Assembly: GCA_030039655.1 (NCBI GenBank)
Contig: JASHVC010000812.1
Span: 1-7,745, forward strand
Direction: 5' to 3'
Length of the DNA: 7,745 nucleotides
Origin: Xanthobacteraceae bacterium
Lineage (GTDB): Bacteria; Pseudomonadota; Alphaproteobacteria; Rhizobiales; Xanthobacteraceae
How positions within the stretch are numbered: position 1 is the stretch's first letter; the number at the start of each line of letters is the position of its first letter. The position numbers were made by a program, and so were the translations under genes. Below are positions 1-5,372 of this stretch, piece after piece. The notes under the pieces are model-generated. The model had not been told where the DNA came from and did no database searches. It saw nothing but the letters and a program-made list of their open reading frames with translations.

Positions 1-126
1 TTGGTTTTTCTTGTCGAAGGGTTGATGGCCGCCCCCCGGCGAGCCGCCCATTTGGGCTTGCGCACTCGCAACCATAGCGGTCAGCGCCAACGCAACTCCC
101 AGAATTTTGATTGCTCCGATCCTCAT
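1..126 (-). CDS. Small secreted protein, N-terminal part only
   Basis: An open frame of 42 codons starts with ATG at 126 and runs off the left edge, so the C-terminus is missing. The first 24 residues form a typical Sec signal peptide: MRIGAIK, a hydrophobic stretch (ILGVALALTAMVA), then SAQA before the predicted cleavage. The visible mature part is QMGGSPGGGHQPFDKKNQ, rich in Gly and Lys and without a recognisable domain. A purine-rich GTGGGG sequence lies about 7-12 bases upstream of the ATG and could be the ribosome binding site. The product is probably periplasmic or secreted. I do not recognise the family and the function is unknown. The signal peptide and the absence of stops support a real gene, but the visible part is short. 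Confidence 0.6.
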   Translation of the reverse strand, partial: MRIGAIKILGVALALTAMVASAQAQMGGSPGGGHQPFDKKNQ

Positions 127-309
127 TGGTCTACCCCACACGAATGACCCCTACGGACCCCTTGGTCCGCCGGCTGTGAATCAGCGGCGGCGGCAACCAA
201 CAAGCGTAATAAAGTTCCCAAATCGGGCAATCTTTAGTCAGAGCGTGGGGGATCGAGAAGAGCCGGAGCGCGGCGCCAGAACGCCCAGTATTGCGCCAGG
301 CTGCCGCTT

Positions 310-528
310 TTAGGTACGCAGCGCCTGCAAAACGTACTCCCGTAGGCGCACCGGATCGCGTTCGCCACGTTGGGCGAATTCGATCACTTTTTGCGCCACG
401 GCGTTGGCCTCAGGGTCGTCACTCTCGCTGACGCCGAGCGCGCGGCATACGTCCGCGTGCGCGCGCGTCATGATTGCAATAGCTTCCGGCTCGAACGCCT
501 TGTTTTGGAACAGGCGGTACACGGCCAT
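310..528 (-). CDS. Conserved hypothetical 72-aa protein
   Basis: This frame encodes 72 residues starting MAVYRLFQNKAFEPEAI and ending ARLREYVLQALRT-like (visible: DPVRLREYVLQALRT). It resembles a short hypothetical protein common in Rhizobiales, with an N-terminal YRLFQNKAFEPE block, a middle helix ending in LGVSESDDPEANAVAQKVIE, and the block FAQRGERDP. That resemblance is from memory, not a search. There is no signal peptide or membrane segment, so it is probably cytoplasmic and mostly helical. The frame stays open upstream to an ATG at 609, but the ATG at 528 is preferred: GAGGG lies 8 bases before it and the upstream residues look non-conserved. It stands alone, with no neighbour on the same strand close enough to form an obvious operon. 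The function is unknown. Confidence 0.75.
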   Translation of the reverse strand: MAVYRLFQNKAFEPEAIAIMTRAHADVCRALGVSESDDPEANAVAQKVIEFAQRGERDPVRLREYVLQALRT

Positions 529-715
529 GCCACACACCCTCGTATTCCGTCGCAATCCCGTCTGTGCAGCACCCCCGGGTGCCCCAGCGTTATTGATCGC
601 TGTGTGCAAGTATCAGCGCCCGGCGATGGATGCGCAAGCTGCATAGCGCGACGTCCGGTCAACGCTGTGTGAGCGGCGTCAGTCTACCCATGTGAGGGCC
701 CATAGTGCCCATTGT

Positions 716-730
716 GTTCTTGCTTTGTTC
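716..730. promoter_or_regulatory. Predicted LexA (SOS) operator
   Basis: The sequence reads GTTC TTGCTTT GTTC, an exact match to GTTC-N7-GTTC, the direct-repeat LexA box known from alphaproteobacteria. I scanned the window by eye for both orientations and found no second copy. It covers the -35 region of the promoter proposed for the RNase T2 gene, which is where a repressor would act. The divergent gene starting at 528 is about 190 bases away and is a less likely target. Binding is a prediction. Confidence 0.55.
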
Positions 731-748
731 TTAAACAAATGCTATGCT
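720..748 (+). promoter_or_regulatory. Predicted sigma-70 promoter of the RNase T2 gene
   Basis: TTGCTT (720-725) and TATGCT (743-748) are separated by 17 bases, a standard housekeeping spacing. Transcription would start near 755 and leave a leader of about 50 bases before the ATG at 805. The -35 element lies inside the GTTC-N7-GTTC box. The match to consensus is moderate. Confidence 0.45.
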
Positions 749-804
749 GTCGGATAAAGTCGTCAACGCGAAGTCAGACAATCGCCTGAGAGGGAATGGT
801 GGCC

Positions 805-1518
805 ATGGTCCAGTTCACGACGCGCATGGCGCTTGCCGCTTGTCTTTTAGCTGCTTTGACGATCCCAGGCCGGGCGCAGGACGAGCGGCAAAACGAGCCG
901 GGAAAATTCGACTTTTACGTGCTGTCGTTGTCCTGGTCGCCATCCTTTTGTGCGGCCGCGGCCGAGCGCGGCTACGGGCGGGCTCCGGCGCAGCAATGCG
1001 GCGTGCGGCCTTATTCGTTCGTCGTTCACGGGCTTTGGCCGCAATACGAGAAAGGCTTTCCGGAATTCTGCCAGGTGCCGGCGCCGCGGCTGGACCACAA
1101 CATCGTCTCGTCCATGCTTGATTTGATGCCGGCTCCACATCTCATTTTCAACGAATGGGATCGCCATGGAACCTGTTCGGGCCAATCGCCGACCGCTTAT
1201 TTTGAGACCATACGCAAGGCGCGTGCGGTGGTGAAAATTCCGCCCGAATATCTTTCTTTGCAGGAGCCGCTGACCGTAGCGCCGGACGCCGTGGAGGCGG
1301 CCTTCATCAGGGCGAACTCCGGCCTTGGCCAAGACGACATGGCGGTTGAGTGCGACAAGAAGCGGCTGACCGAGGTGAGGATCTGCTTTTCCAGGGAGCT
1401 GCAGTTCCGTCCCTGTCCGCAGATCGCACACCGCACCTGCAAGCGCGACCAGATTCTCATGCCGCCGGTGCGCGGCTCGGCCGCAAACGCAGCAGGCTCT
1501 GAAGGCCCGCCTCACTGA
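805..1518 (+). CDS. Periplasmic ribonuclease T2 family protein
   Basis: RNase T2 enzymes cleave single-stranded RNA through a 2',3'-cyclic phosphate and in bacteria act in the periplasm. Counting from the alternative ATG at 796, active-site motif CAS-1 is FVVHGLWPQ (75-83, catalytic His78). CAS-2 is NEWDRHGTC (119-127), with Glu120 and His124 kept. Known enzymes usually read HEWxKHGTC, so the first His is Asn and the Lys is Arg here. A signal peptide ends near GRAQ (residue 28). The mature part has eight Cys (52, 68, 92, 127, 186, 197, 207, 215), enough for four disulfides. ATG 805 is preferred because AGAGGG (789-794) is correctly spaced for it but abuts ATG 796. The length of about 237 aa fits the family. 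The promoter carries a LexA-like box. rlmJ follows after 105 bases with no obvious terminator between. Confidence 0.93.
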   Translation: MVQFTTRMALAACLLAALTIPGRAQDERQNEPGKFDFYVLSLSWSPSFCAAAAERGYGRAPAQQCGVRPYSFVVHGLWPQYEKGFPEFCQVPAPRLDHNIVSSMLDLMPAPHLIFNEWDRHGTCSGQSPTAYFETIRKARAVVKIPPEYLSLQEPLTVAPDAVEAAFIRANSGLGQDDMAVECDKKRLTEVRICFSRELQFRPCPQIAHRTCKRDQILMPPVRGSAANAAGSEGPPH

Positions 1519-1623
1519 GCGGGGTGCCCGTCGCCGGCGCCAAGGGATTGCTGCTAATTTGAGGGACCACTGCCTGTTGGCGGAGGCGGGCGCGGCAGCC
1601 GCGATGACGTTCGTTTCGGCGCG

Positions 1624-2481
1624 ATGAATTATCAGCACGCGTTTCATGCCGGCAATTTTGCCGAGGTGCACAAGCACGTGGTGCTGGCGCGCATCCTCAC
1701 TCACCTGCGGGCAAAGCCTGCAGCCTTTCGCGTCATTGATACACATGCCGGCGCCGGCCGTTACGACCTGTTTGCCGCGGAACCGACCCGGAGCGGGGAA
1801 TGGCGCGACGGCATCGCCCGCGTCTGGGAAGCGGCGGCACAGCGAAGACTAGCGCCGCCCGTGGTGGAGTTGTTGGCGCCATATTTGGATGCGGTTGCCG
1901 CCTGTAATGTGGATGCCAGCTTGCGCACCTATCCGGGCTCCCCGCTGCTCGCGCTGCACCTCCTTCGCCCCAAGGACCGCCTGATCGCCAGCGAGCTCGA
2001 GCCGCGCGCGGCGGCGGAGCTTGCGGCGACGCTCCGCAGCGACCGCCGTGCCAAGGCGCTCGTGCTCGATGGTTGGACGGCTATCGGCGCCTACGTTCCG
2101 CCCAAGGAGCGCCGGGACATGGTTCTGGTCGATCCGCCGTTCGAGGAGGCGAGCGATTTCATCCGTCTATCCGGGGCTCTGGCTGCCGCGCACCGCAAAT
2201 GGCCGACGGGCATCTACATGCTCTGGTATCCGATCAAGACGCGTGCGGCGCCCAACGCCCTAACCCGGCAGCTGCAGCGGCTGGCCATAGCAAAGATTTT
2301 GCAGTGCGAAATCATGCTCGGCCCGCCGGGGCCGGATGCCGGCCTCATCGGCTCTGGGGTGATCGTGGTGAATCCGCCCTTTACGCTCGAAGCAGACCTA
2401 TGCGTCCTGCTGCCCGCCCTCGGCCGCATCTTGGCGCCGCAAGGCGGCCACCAGATAGGTTGGCTAGCGGCCAGCCTGTAG
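1624..2481 (+). CDS. rlmJ: 23S rRNA (adenine(2030)-N6)-methyltransferase RlmJ
   Basis: RlmJ (YhiR in E. coli) uses S-adenosylmethionine to methylate N6 of A2030 in 23S rRNA. The 285-aa product is close to the E. coli length of about 280. Family marks are the N-terminus MNYQHAFHAGNFAEVHKH, motif I DTHAGAG (39-45), YPGSP (103-107), SELEP (123-127), and the catalytic motif IV DPPFE (170-174), the counterpart of DPPY in E. coli. The start is set by the conserved N-terminus. No good ribosome binding site is seen directly before it: GGAGG near 1581 is too far away, so translation may be weak or depend on the upstream gene. It may be co-transcribed with the RNase T2 gene. In E. coli, yhiR was first linked to use of DNA as a nutrient, then shown to be an rRNA methyltransferase. 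Confidence 0.92.
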   Translation: MNYQHAFHAGNFAEVHKHVVLARILTHLRAKPAAFRVIDTHAGAGRYDLFAAEPTRSGEWRDGIARVWEAAAQRRLAPPVVELLAPYLDAVAACNVDASLRTYPGSPLLALHLLRPKDRLIASELEPRAAAELAATLRSDRRAKALVLDGWTAIGAYVPPKERRDMVLVDPPFEEASDFIRLSGALAAAHRKWPTGIYMLWYPIKTRAAPNALTRQLQRLAIAKILQCEIMLGPPGPDAGLIGSGVIVVNPPFTLEADLCVLLPALGRILAPQGGHQIGWLAASL

Positions 2482-2492
2482 CTGACCACTTT

Positions 2493-2529
2493 TCCACAGG
2501 TTAAAATTGGTTTAATTTTCATCTGTGGA
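2493..2529. repeat. Long imperfect inverted repeat after rlmJ
   Basis: TCCACAGGTTAAAATT (2493-2508) faces AATTTTCATCTGTGGA (2514-2529) across a 5-base loop GGTTT. As RNA the stem is 16 positions long with one G-U pair and one mismatch. It starts 12 bases after the rlmJ stop. It could help end the rlmJ transcript, but no T-run follows on the plus strand, so a standard intrinsic terminator is unlikely. It may instead be a protein-binding palindrome or a leader hairpin of the cold-shock gene. Confidence 0.6.
2501..2515. promoter_or_regulatory. Predicted CtrA binding site
   Basis: The sequence is TTAA AATTGGT TTAA, an exact TTAA-N7-TTAA match to the full CtrA site known from Caulobacter and other alphaproteobacteria. 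It sits at the centre of the inverted repeat 2493-2529, about 170 bases before the cold-shock start codon. TTTTCCACA (2490-2498), which fits the relaxed DnaA-box pattern, is immediately to the left. The surroundings are AT-rich, so a chance match is possible. Confidence 0.35.
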
Positions 2530-2685
2530 CTGTTGCTGGCTTGGACGTTCCGCCTCCTGTGGGGGGCTTGGCGGAGTGACTGTGGCTGTTTGTTTGGCCG
2601 TTGCCCTTTGCCCGTGTGGATGTCCAGCCGAGCCGCCGCGCCGTGGGGAGCGGGGCGCAGCAACGGCGGGGAAGGGAGTCGCTCG
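2530..2685 (+). promoter_or_regulatory. Leader region of the cold-shock gene
   Basis: This stretch has no convincing coding content and no clear -35/-10 pair. It contains the hairpin TCCGCC (2549-2554) / GGCGGA (2570-2575). AAGGGAG (2672-2678) is a strong ribosome binding site 7 bases before the start codon at 2686. A GAGTC at 2676-2680 overlaps that site and fits GANTC, the CcrM methylation sequence. Cold-shock genes often have long structured leaders that change with temperature; whether this leader does is inference. Confidence 0.4.
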
Positions 2686-2901
2686 ATGGCAATGAGCGGT
2701 ACAGTTAAGTTCTTCAACGGCGAGCGCGGCTACGGGTTCATTAAACCCGACGACGGTGGCCGCGATGTGTTTGTTCACATCACCGCCGTCGAGCGCGCAG
2801 GACTGAAGTCGCTGGCGGAAGGGCAGCGTATCAGTTTCGACGTCGAACCTGACAAGAAGGGTAAAGGTCCGAAGGCGGTCAATCTGGTCGTCACGGGCTA
2901 A
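2686..2901 (+). CDS. CspA-family cold-shock protein
   Basis: This 71-aa protein is one cold-shock (OB-fold) domain that binds single-stranded RNA and DNA and acts as an RNA chaperone or antiterminator. The sequence opens MAMSGTVKFFNGERGYGFIK. RNP1 is GYGFI (15-19) and RNP2 is VFVHI (28-32), the two nucleic-acid-binding strands. FFN (9-11) and GFI are the usual aromatic contact residues. The end, GPKAVNLVVTG, is typical of the family. The frame is open upstream to 2533, but ATG 2686 is chosen because it follows AAGGGAG at 7 bases and gives the normal family length; ATG 2692 is a less likely alternative. The gene is probably its own transcription unit, with a candidate hairpin downstream at 2916-2935. 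Which paralogue it is cannot be told from sequence alone. Confidence 0.95.
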   Translation: MAMSGTVKFFNGERGYGFIKPDDGGRDVFVHITAVERAGLKSLAEGQRISFDVEPDKKGKGPKAVNLVVTG

Positions 2902-2915
2902 GCACCGTTCTCCAC

Positions 2916-2935
2916 GCCCGCTTTCATGAGCGGGC
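2916..2935 (+). terminator. Candidate transcription terminator after the cold-shock gene
   Basis: GCCCGCT (2916-2922) pairs perfectly with AGCGGGC (2929-2935) across a 6-base loop, starting 15 bases after the stop codon. The following bases (ACGAGCTTTCATCTCTCTC) are pyrimidine-rich but lack a continuous T-run, so termination may be weak or Rho-assisted. Confidence 0.45.
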
Positions 2936-3025
2936 ACGAGCTTTCATCTCTCTCTGCCAGGGTGCCGGCCCGCGGCGCCTTCGGCATCGGCATTTCAACG
3001 ATGAATCTGCAACGATGGTGATGCC

Positions 3026-3631
3026 ATGATGATCCTGCGTTTCTCGCCGTCCTCTCCTTTTGTCCGCAAGGTGCGGATTGCGATTGCGCTGTTGGGCCTG
3101 GACAAAGACGTCACCGTCGAGCGTGCCGACACCACCGATCCGAACGACTCTCTGCGGAAAATGAATCCGCTCGGCAAAATTCCGGTGCTGATCATCGAGG
3201 ACGGCAGTGCGGTCTATGACTCGCGCGTGATCCTCGACTATCTCGACGATCGCGCCGGCGGCGGCAAGATCGTACCGCGGGACTCGAAAGCGCGCCTCGC
3301 GGCGCTGCGTCTGCAAGCGCTCGCTGACGGCATCCTCGATGCCTCGATCCTTACCGTGTACGAGGGCCGCTACCGCAAAGCGGAAATGCACGAGCCGAAA
3401 TGGCTGGAGCTTCAAGCCGGCAAGGTTTCGCGCGCAATGGCCGTTCTCGAAGCGGCGCCTCCGCCAATCGATCCCATGCCCGATGTGGGGCAGATCGCGC
3501 TTGCCTGCGCTCTCGGTTATCGCGACTTCCGCTTCGGCGGCGGCTGGCGCGGCGAGTATCCCCGTCTTGTTGCTTGGCTTGACAATTTTGCCGCGCGCGT
3601 ACCGGCCTTCGCCGCGACCAAGCCTGCGTGA
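3026..3631 (+). CDS. Glutathione S-transferase family protein (YibF-like)
   Basis: The 201-aa product has a thioredoxin-like N-terminal GST domain (about 1-80) and a helical C-terminal domain (about 90-200). The N-terminal FSPSSPFVRKVRIA places a Ser (9 or 10) at the usual active position before PFVRK. NPLGKIPVL (47-55) carries the cis-proline (Pro53) of the glutathione site, and YDSRVI (64-69) supplies the acidic/Ser glutathione contact. The blocks LQALADGILDA and ACALGYRDFRF match the layout of E. coli YibF, a 202-aa GST-like protein, as recalled. It probably binds glutathione in the cytoplasm; its substrate is unknown. Two adjacent ATGs (3026, 3029) are possible starts and only a weak GGTG precedes them. 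No linked pathway genes are seen. Confidence 0.9.
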   Translation: MMILRFSPSSPFVRKVRIAIALLGLDKDVTVERADTTDPNDSLRKMNPLGKIPVLIIEDGSAVYDSRVILDYLDDRAGGGKIVPRDSKARLAALRLQALADGILDASILTVYEGRYRKAEMHEPKWLELQAGKVSRAMAVLEAAPPPIDPMPDVGQIALACALGYRDFRFGGGWRGEYPRLVAWLDNFAARVPAFAATKPA

Positions 3632-3934
3632 TGTTGCTCGCAGCGTCGCGATAATCTCTGCTGCGCATCGGCGGCCTAGAAGGAAGCGTAGCGCCGCCAT
3701 TTTGCTCCGCTTTCATTGCGCGCCCCTCTTTGTTGCGCGATGATTTAGTTGTCCGCGTTTATGGTGGTGACGGCACCGGTAATGCGCCGCCAAATTTCAG
3801 ATTATAAAATTTTAGGAAATCGATCGAGGTGATCTAAATAAATTTGTAGCGTTGCTGCATTTTGATTCAAGGTACATGATCGACAGAAGCAAAAATTAAG
3901 TGCAGCCGTCAGCATTAACTGGACAGCTGGTCCC
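3632..3934. other. Non-coding gap with AT-rich segment
   Basis: No gene is supported in this stretch. The first 70 bases hold a candidate terminator (listed separately). From about 3795 to 3855 the DNA turns distinctly AT-rich and contains AAATTT repeats and the palindrome TCGATCGA, and it may include the promoter of the secreted-protein gene at 4010. I could not assign -35/-10 boxes. A 23-codon frame from the ATG at 3761 has no ribosome binding site and is not called. Confidence 0.5.
3670..3703 (+). terminator. Candidate terminator after the GST gene
   Basis: GGCGGC (3670-3675) pairs with GCCGCC (3693-3698) across a 17-base loop, followed by ATTTT. It lies 38 bases after the GST stop codon. 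The loop is long and the T-run short, so this is a weak call. Confidence 0.35.
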
Positions 3935-4005
3935 ACCTCGTGAAATTGCTTACGCCGATGATGGTACGGCGATACGGCAAAAGCATCGCCGTTCAAGCAC
4001 GAGGT
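3935..4005 (+). promoter_or_regulatory. Structured leader that may hide the ribosome binding site
   Basis: ACCTCGTG (3935-3942) is exactly complementary to CACGAGGT (3998-4005), which contains the Shine-Dalgarno sequence GAGGT of the next gene. Between them ACGGCGAT (3966-3973) pairs perfectly with ATCGCCGT (3985-3992). A competing stem is possible: CGCCG (3953-3957) with CGGCG (3967-3971), which would break the second stem. TACGGC occurs twice (3965 and 3973). The layout suggests translation control by RNA folding, such as a thermosensor or ligand switch; no known class was recognised. Confidence 0.4.
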
Positions 4006-4009
4006 AATC

Positions 4010-4384
4010 ATGTTTCGTTTTTCTACCAGAGGAATGATCCTGGCTGGCGCAACACTTGCTGCTACGCTTGTTGTCGTGCCCGCCTCCAATGCGGAGACAA
4101 GCTTCGACGGTGACTGGAGCATCAATTTCGTCACCAAGTCAGGACCCTGTAAGTCGTATGCCGGCGTAGGTCAGATCGTCGACCACGTCATTCACTTCAG
4201 CGGATCGGGAAGTTTCTCCGGAAGTGTGGAGCCGAGCGGCACGGTAAGCATGCGGTTTTCCGTCGGTCCCAGCCATGCTGAGGGAGTCGGCGAACTATCG
4301 AGCGACTCCGGCAAGGGAACATGGCATGCCGACGTGACCGAGGTTTCAATTTGTTCGGGCGTCTGGAGCGCGCAGCGCAGTTAA
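4010..4384 (+). CDS. Small secreted protein, hypothetical
   Basis: The product is 124 aa. Residues 1-28 are a signal peptide (basic MFRFSTRG, hydrophobic core MILAGATLAATLVVVP, then SNA before ET). The mature part of about 96 residues begins with FDGDWSINFVTKSGPC and ends with CSGVWSAQRS. It is rich in Gly, Ser and alternating hydrophobic residues, suggesting a small beta-sheet protein. Cys47 and Cys115 could form one disulfide linking its two ends. It resembles short secreted hypothetical proteins of Bradyrhizobium-type bacteria with a DG.W......GPC start and a CSG.WSAQR end; this is from memory. ATG 4010 is chosen because GAGGT ends 4 bases before it; the later ATG 4034 has AGAGGA directly against it. 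The leader can fold over the ribosome binding site. A strong terminator follows. The function is unknown. Confidence 0.82.
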   Translation: MFRFSTRGMILAGATLAATLVVVPASNAETSFDGDWSINFVTKSGPCKSYAGVGQIVDHVIHFSGSGSFSGSVEPSGTVSMRFSVGPSHAEGVGELSSDSGKGTWHADVTEVSICSGVWSAQRS

Positions 4385-4418
4385 TCGCGCGACTTTCCAT
4401 TCGAGCTTGCGGCAAACA

Positions 4419-4447
4419 AAAACCCCAGGGTGTGAGCCTGGGGTTTT
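4419..4447. terminator. Bidirectional intrinsic terminator
   Basis: AAAACCCCAGG (4419-4429) and CCTGGGGTTTT (4437-4447) form a perfect 11-bp stem around the 7-base loop GTGTGAG. On the plus strand the stem ends in TTTT; on the minus strand it reads GGGG followed by TTTTTG TTTG, a good U-tract. It lies between the convergent secreted-protein gene (stop at 4384) and the barrel gene (stop at 4474), so it can serve both. Confidence 0.9.
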
Positions 4448-4473
4448 GCTTTGCTGTGTTGCTGCGAGCGGGG

Positions 4474-5148
4474 CTAGAAGCGGTAATTGAAGCCGCCGCG
4501 GAATAGGTTGGCGGTGAAGGACACGTTCTCCGTCGGTGCGCCGCCGCATGCGGTGCCGCAACTGAAGTGGCCGAGGTCGACGTAGAGGTATTCGGCCTTG
4601 GCTGTCCAATGGCCGGCGATGGCGAATTCGATACCGCCGCCCACGGTCCATCCAGCGTTGGTTACGCTGCCGCCGGCGAAGCCGGGTAGCGATGCTTTGA
4701 TATCGCCAACGGCGAGGCCGCCGGTCACATACGGCATGAAACGATCGGCCGCGTAGCCGAGGCGTGCACGCACCGTCGCGAGCCAGTCGTCAGTGGTTTT
4801 ACAGCTCGTGGACGGACAACCCAGCGAACTGGTTGAACCATTAATATCGGCCCAGTCGACGTCGCCTTCGATGCCGAGCACCGCTTGGTCCGCTTGGTAA
4901 TTGTAGCCGATCGTACCGCCGACGAAGCCGCCAGATGTGTTGAAGCTGCCCGCCGTGCTCCAATTCGAGCTGCCCCAGGCGCCGCCGCCGTTGATACCCA
5001 GATAGAACCCGCTCCAGGTGTAGGCGGGTGGCACATAGGCCGCCGGACCCTTGTAGTAGGGTGCCGCGGGCGACGGTGGCAAATCAGCCGCAGCGGCTAT
5101 ACCCCCGAGCGCCGCCAGTCCGACGCACGCAAGAACTACCCGTTTCAT
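4474..5148 (-). CDS. Outer-membrane beta-barrel protein, Omp25/Omp31-like (first copy)
   Basis: The 224-aa product has a signal peptide (MKRVVLACVGLAALGGIAAA, cleavage before ADLPP), then a Pro/Tyr-rich linker (PYYKGPAAYVPP), then a barrel of about 180 residues with alternating aromatic and Gly residues. Barrel blocks are WSGFYLGINGGGAWG (45-59), VLGIEGDVDWAD (90-101), RARLGY (127-132), YVTGGLAVGD (140-149) and GHWTAKAEYLYVDLG (179-193). It ends in NYRF, and a terminal Phe is the usual outer-membrane insertion signal. Two Cys pairs (111/116 and 197/201) sit in predicted loops. Such proteins are abundant structural porin-like components in Rhizobiales; substrate transport is not shown. GGAGG lies 6 bases before the ATG. 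The gene is parallel to a paralogue 271 bases upstream. Confidence 0.92.
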   Translation of the reverse strand: MKRVVLACVGLAALGGIAAAADLPPSPAAPYYKGPAAYVPPAYTWSGFYLGINGGGAWGSSNWSTAGSFNTSGGFVGGTIGYNYQADQAVLGIEGDVDWADINGSTSSLGCPSTSCKTTDDWLATVRARLGYAADRFMPYVTGGLAVGDIKASLPGFAGGSVTNAGWTVGGGIEFAIAGHWTAKAEYLYVDLGHFSCGTACGGAPTENVSFTANLFRGGFNYRF

Positions 5149-5170
5149 TAAGATCCTCCATTGCTCGGTA

Positions 5171-5222
5171 GTGTCTTCATAGTAATATTTGTGGGCTGCA
5201 GCAGCTAGTGCTGAAAAGACAC
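5171..5222 (-). repeat. Inverted repeat in the leader of the first barrel gene
   Basis: GTGTCTT (5171-5177) and AAGACAC (5216-5222) are exact inverted copies. Between them is a GCTGCAGC palindrome and GTGCTG, so the segment could fold as a branched leader just upstream of the GGAGG site. Outer-membrane protein messages often have stabilising leader stems; that role here is inference. Confidence 0.35.
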
Positions 5223-5292
5223 ACGGGTTTTCTCTTTGGTGGCGATATTGGGGCGTAGATAAACTGTAAAGCTTACCGTTTATAACTAAGTA

Positions 5293-5304
5293 TATCTTAA
5301 GATA
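5293..5304. promoter_or_regulatory. 12-bp perfect palindrome TATCTTAAGATA
   Basis: The palindrome lies about 150 bases upstream of the first barrel gene in an AT-rich patch (5255-5335) between two GC-rich genes. An additional half site, AAGATG, follows at 5311-5316, 12 bases after the AAGATA half. It may be a regulator binding site or part of the promoter; no regulator was recognised and no clear -35/-10 pair was found. Confidence 0.3.
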
Positions 5305-5321
5305 GACTATAAGATGGTAGA

Positions 5322-5333
5322 ATAAATACTAAC
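5322..5333 (+). repeat. 12-bp inverted repeat flanking the second barrel gene, left copy
   Basis: ATAAATACTAAC here is the exact reverse complement of GTTAGTATTTAT at 6140-6151. The two copies lie in the intergenic regions on either side of the second barrel gene. Bases outside the 12 do not match well. A 12-base match is expected by chance a few times in a window of this size, so the meaning is uncertain. Confidence 0.3.
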
Positions 5334-5372
5334 TGTTGGCAGCAGCGCGATTGAAGAGGTGGCATTTCGCAC

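Noticed and set aside
195..218. EcfG general-stress promoter for the left-edge gene (minus strand GGAAC then GGTT)
   Set aside because: The spacing is 15 bases and the second box is GGTT, whereas the known pattern is GGAAC-N16/17-CGTT.
598..671. Direct repeat CGCTGTGTG at 598-606 and 663-671
   Set aside because: Only two short copies with no further shared flanks; likely chance.
1590..1602. CGCGGCAGCCGCG hairpin between the RNase T2 gene and rlmJ as a terminator
   Set aside because: The stem is only 5 bp with a 3-base loop, and no T-run follows.
847..1746. Long open frame on the minus strand (299 codons) across the RNase T2 gene and into rlmJ
   Set aside because: It is antisense to two clear genes, and its Arg/Ala/Gly-rich translation shows no domain. 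Such frames are common in GC-rich DNA.
2490..2700. Chromosomal replication origin, suggested by a DnaA-like box, a CtrA-like site and AT-rich bases
   Set aside because: There is only one reasonable DnaA box (TTTTCCACA); the other TGTGG sequences have two or more mismatches. The neighbours (rlmJ, cold-shock gene) are not typical of alphaproteobacterial origins such as hemE.
2924..3700. 258-codon open frame on the minus strand opposite the GST gene
   Set aside because: It is a mirror frame of the GST gene with low-complexity Arg-rich content.
3946..4009. ROSE-type RNA thermometer, because TTGCT occurs before the ribosome binding site
   Set aside because: The TTGCT is not positioned to pair with the Shine-Dalgarno in a terminal hairpin, and the gene is not a small heat-shock protein.
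3802..4137. 111-codon open frame on the minus strand across the gap before the secreted-protein gene
   Set aside because: Its first third is antisense to the signal-peptide region of the real gene, and the rest lacks any recognisable feature.
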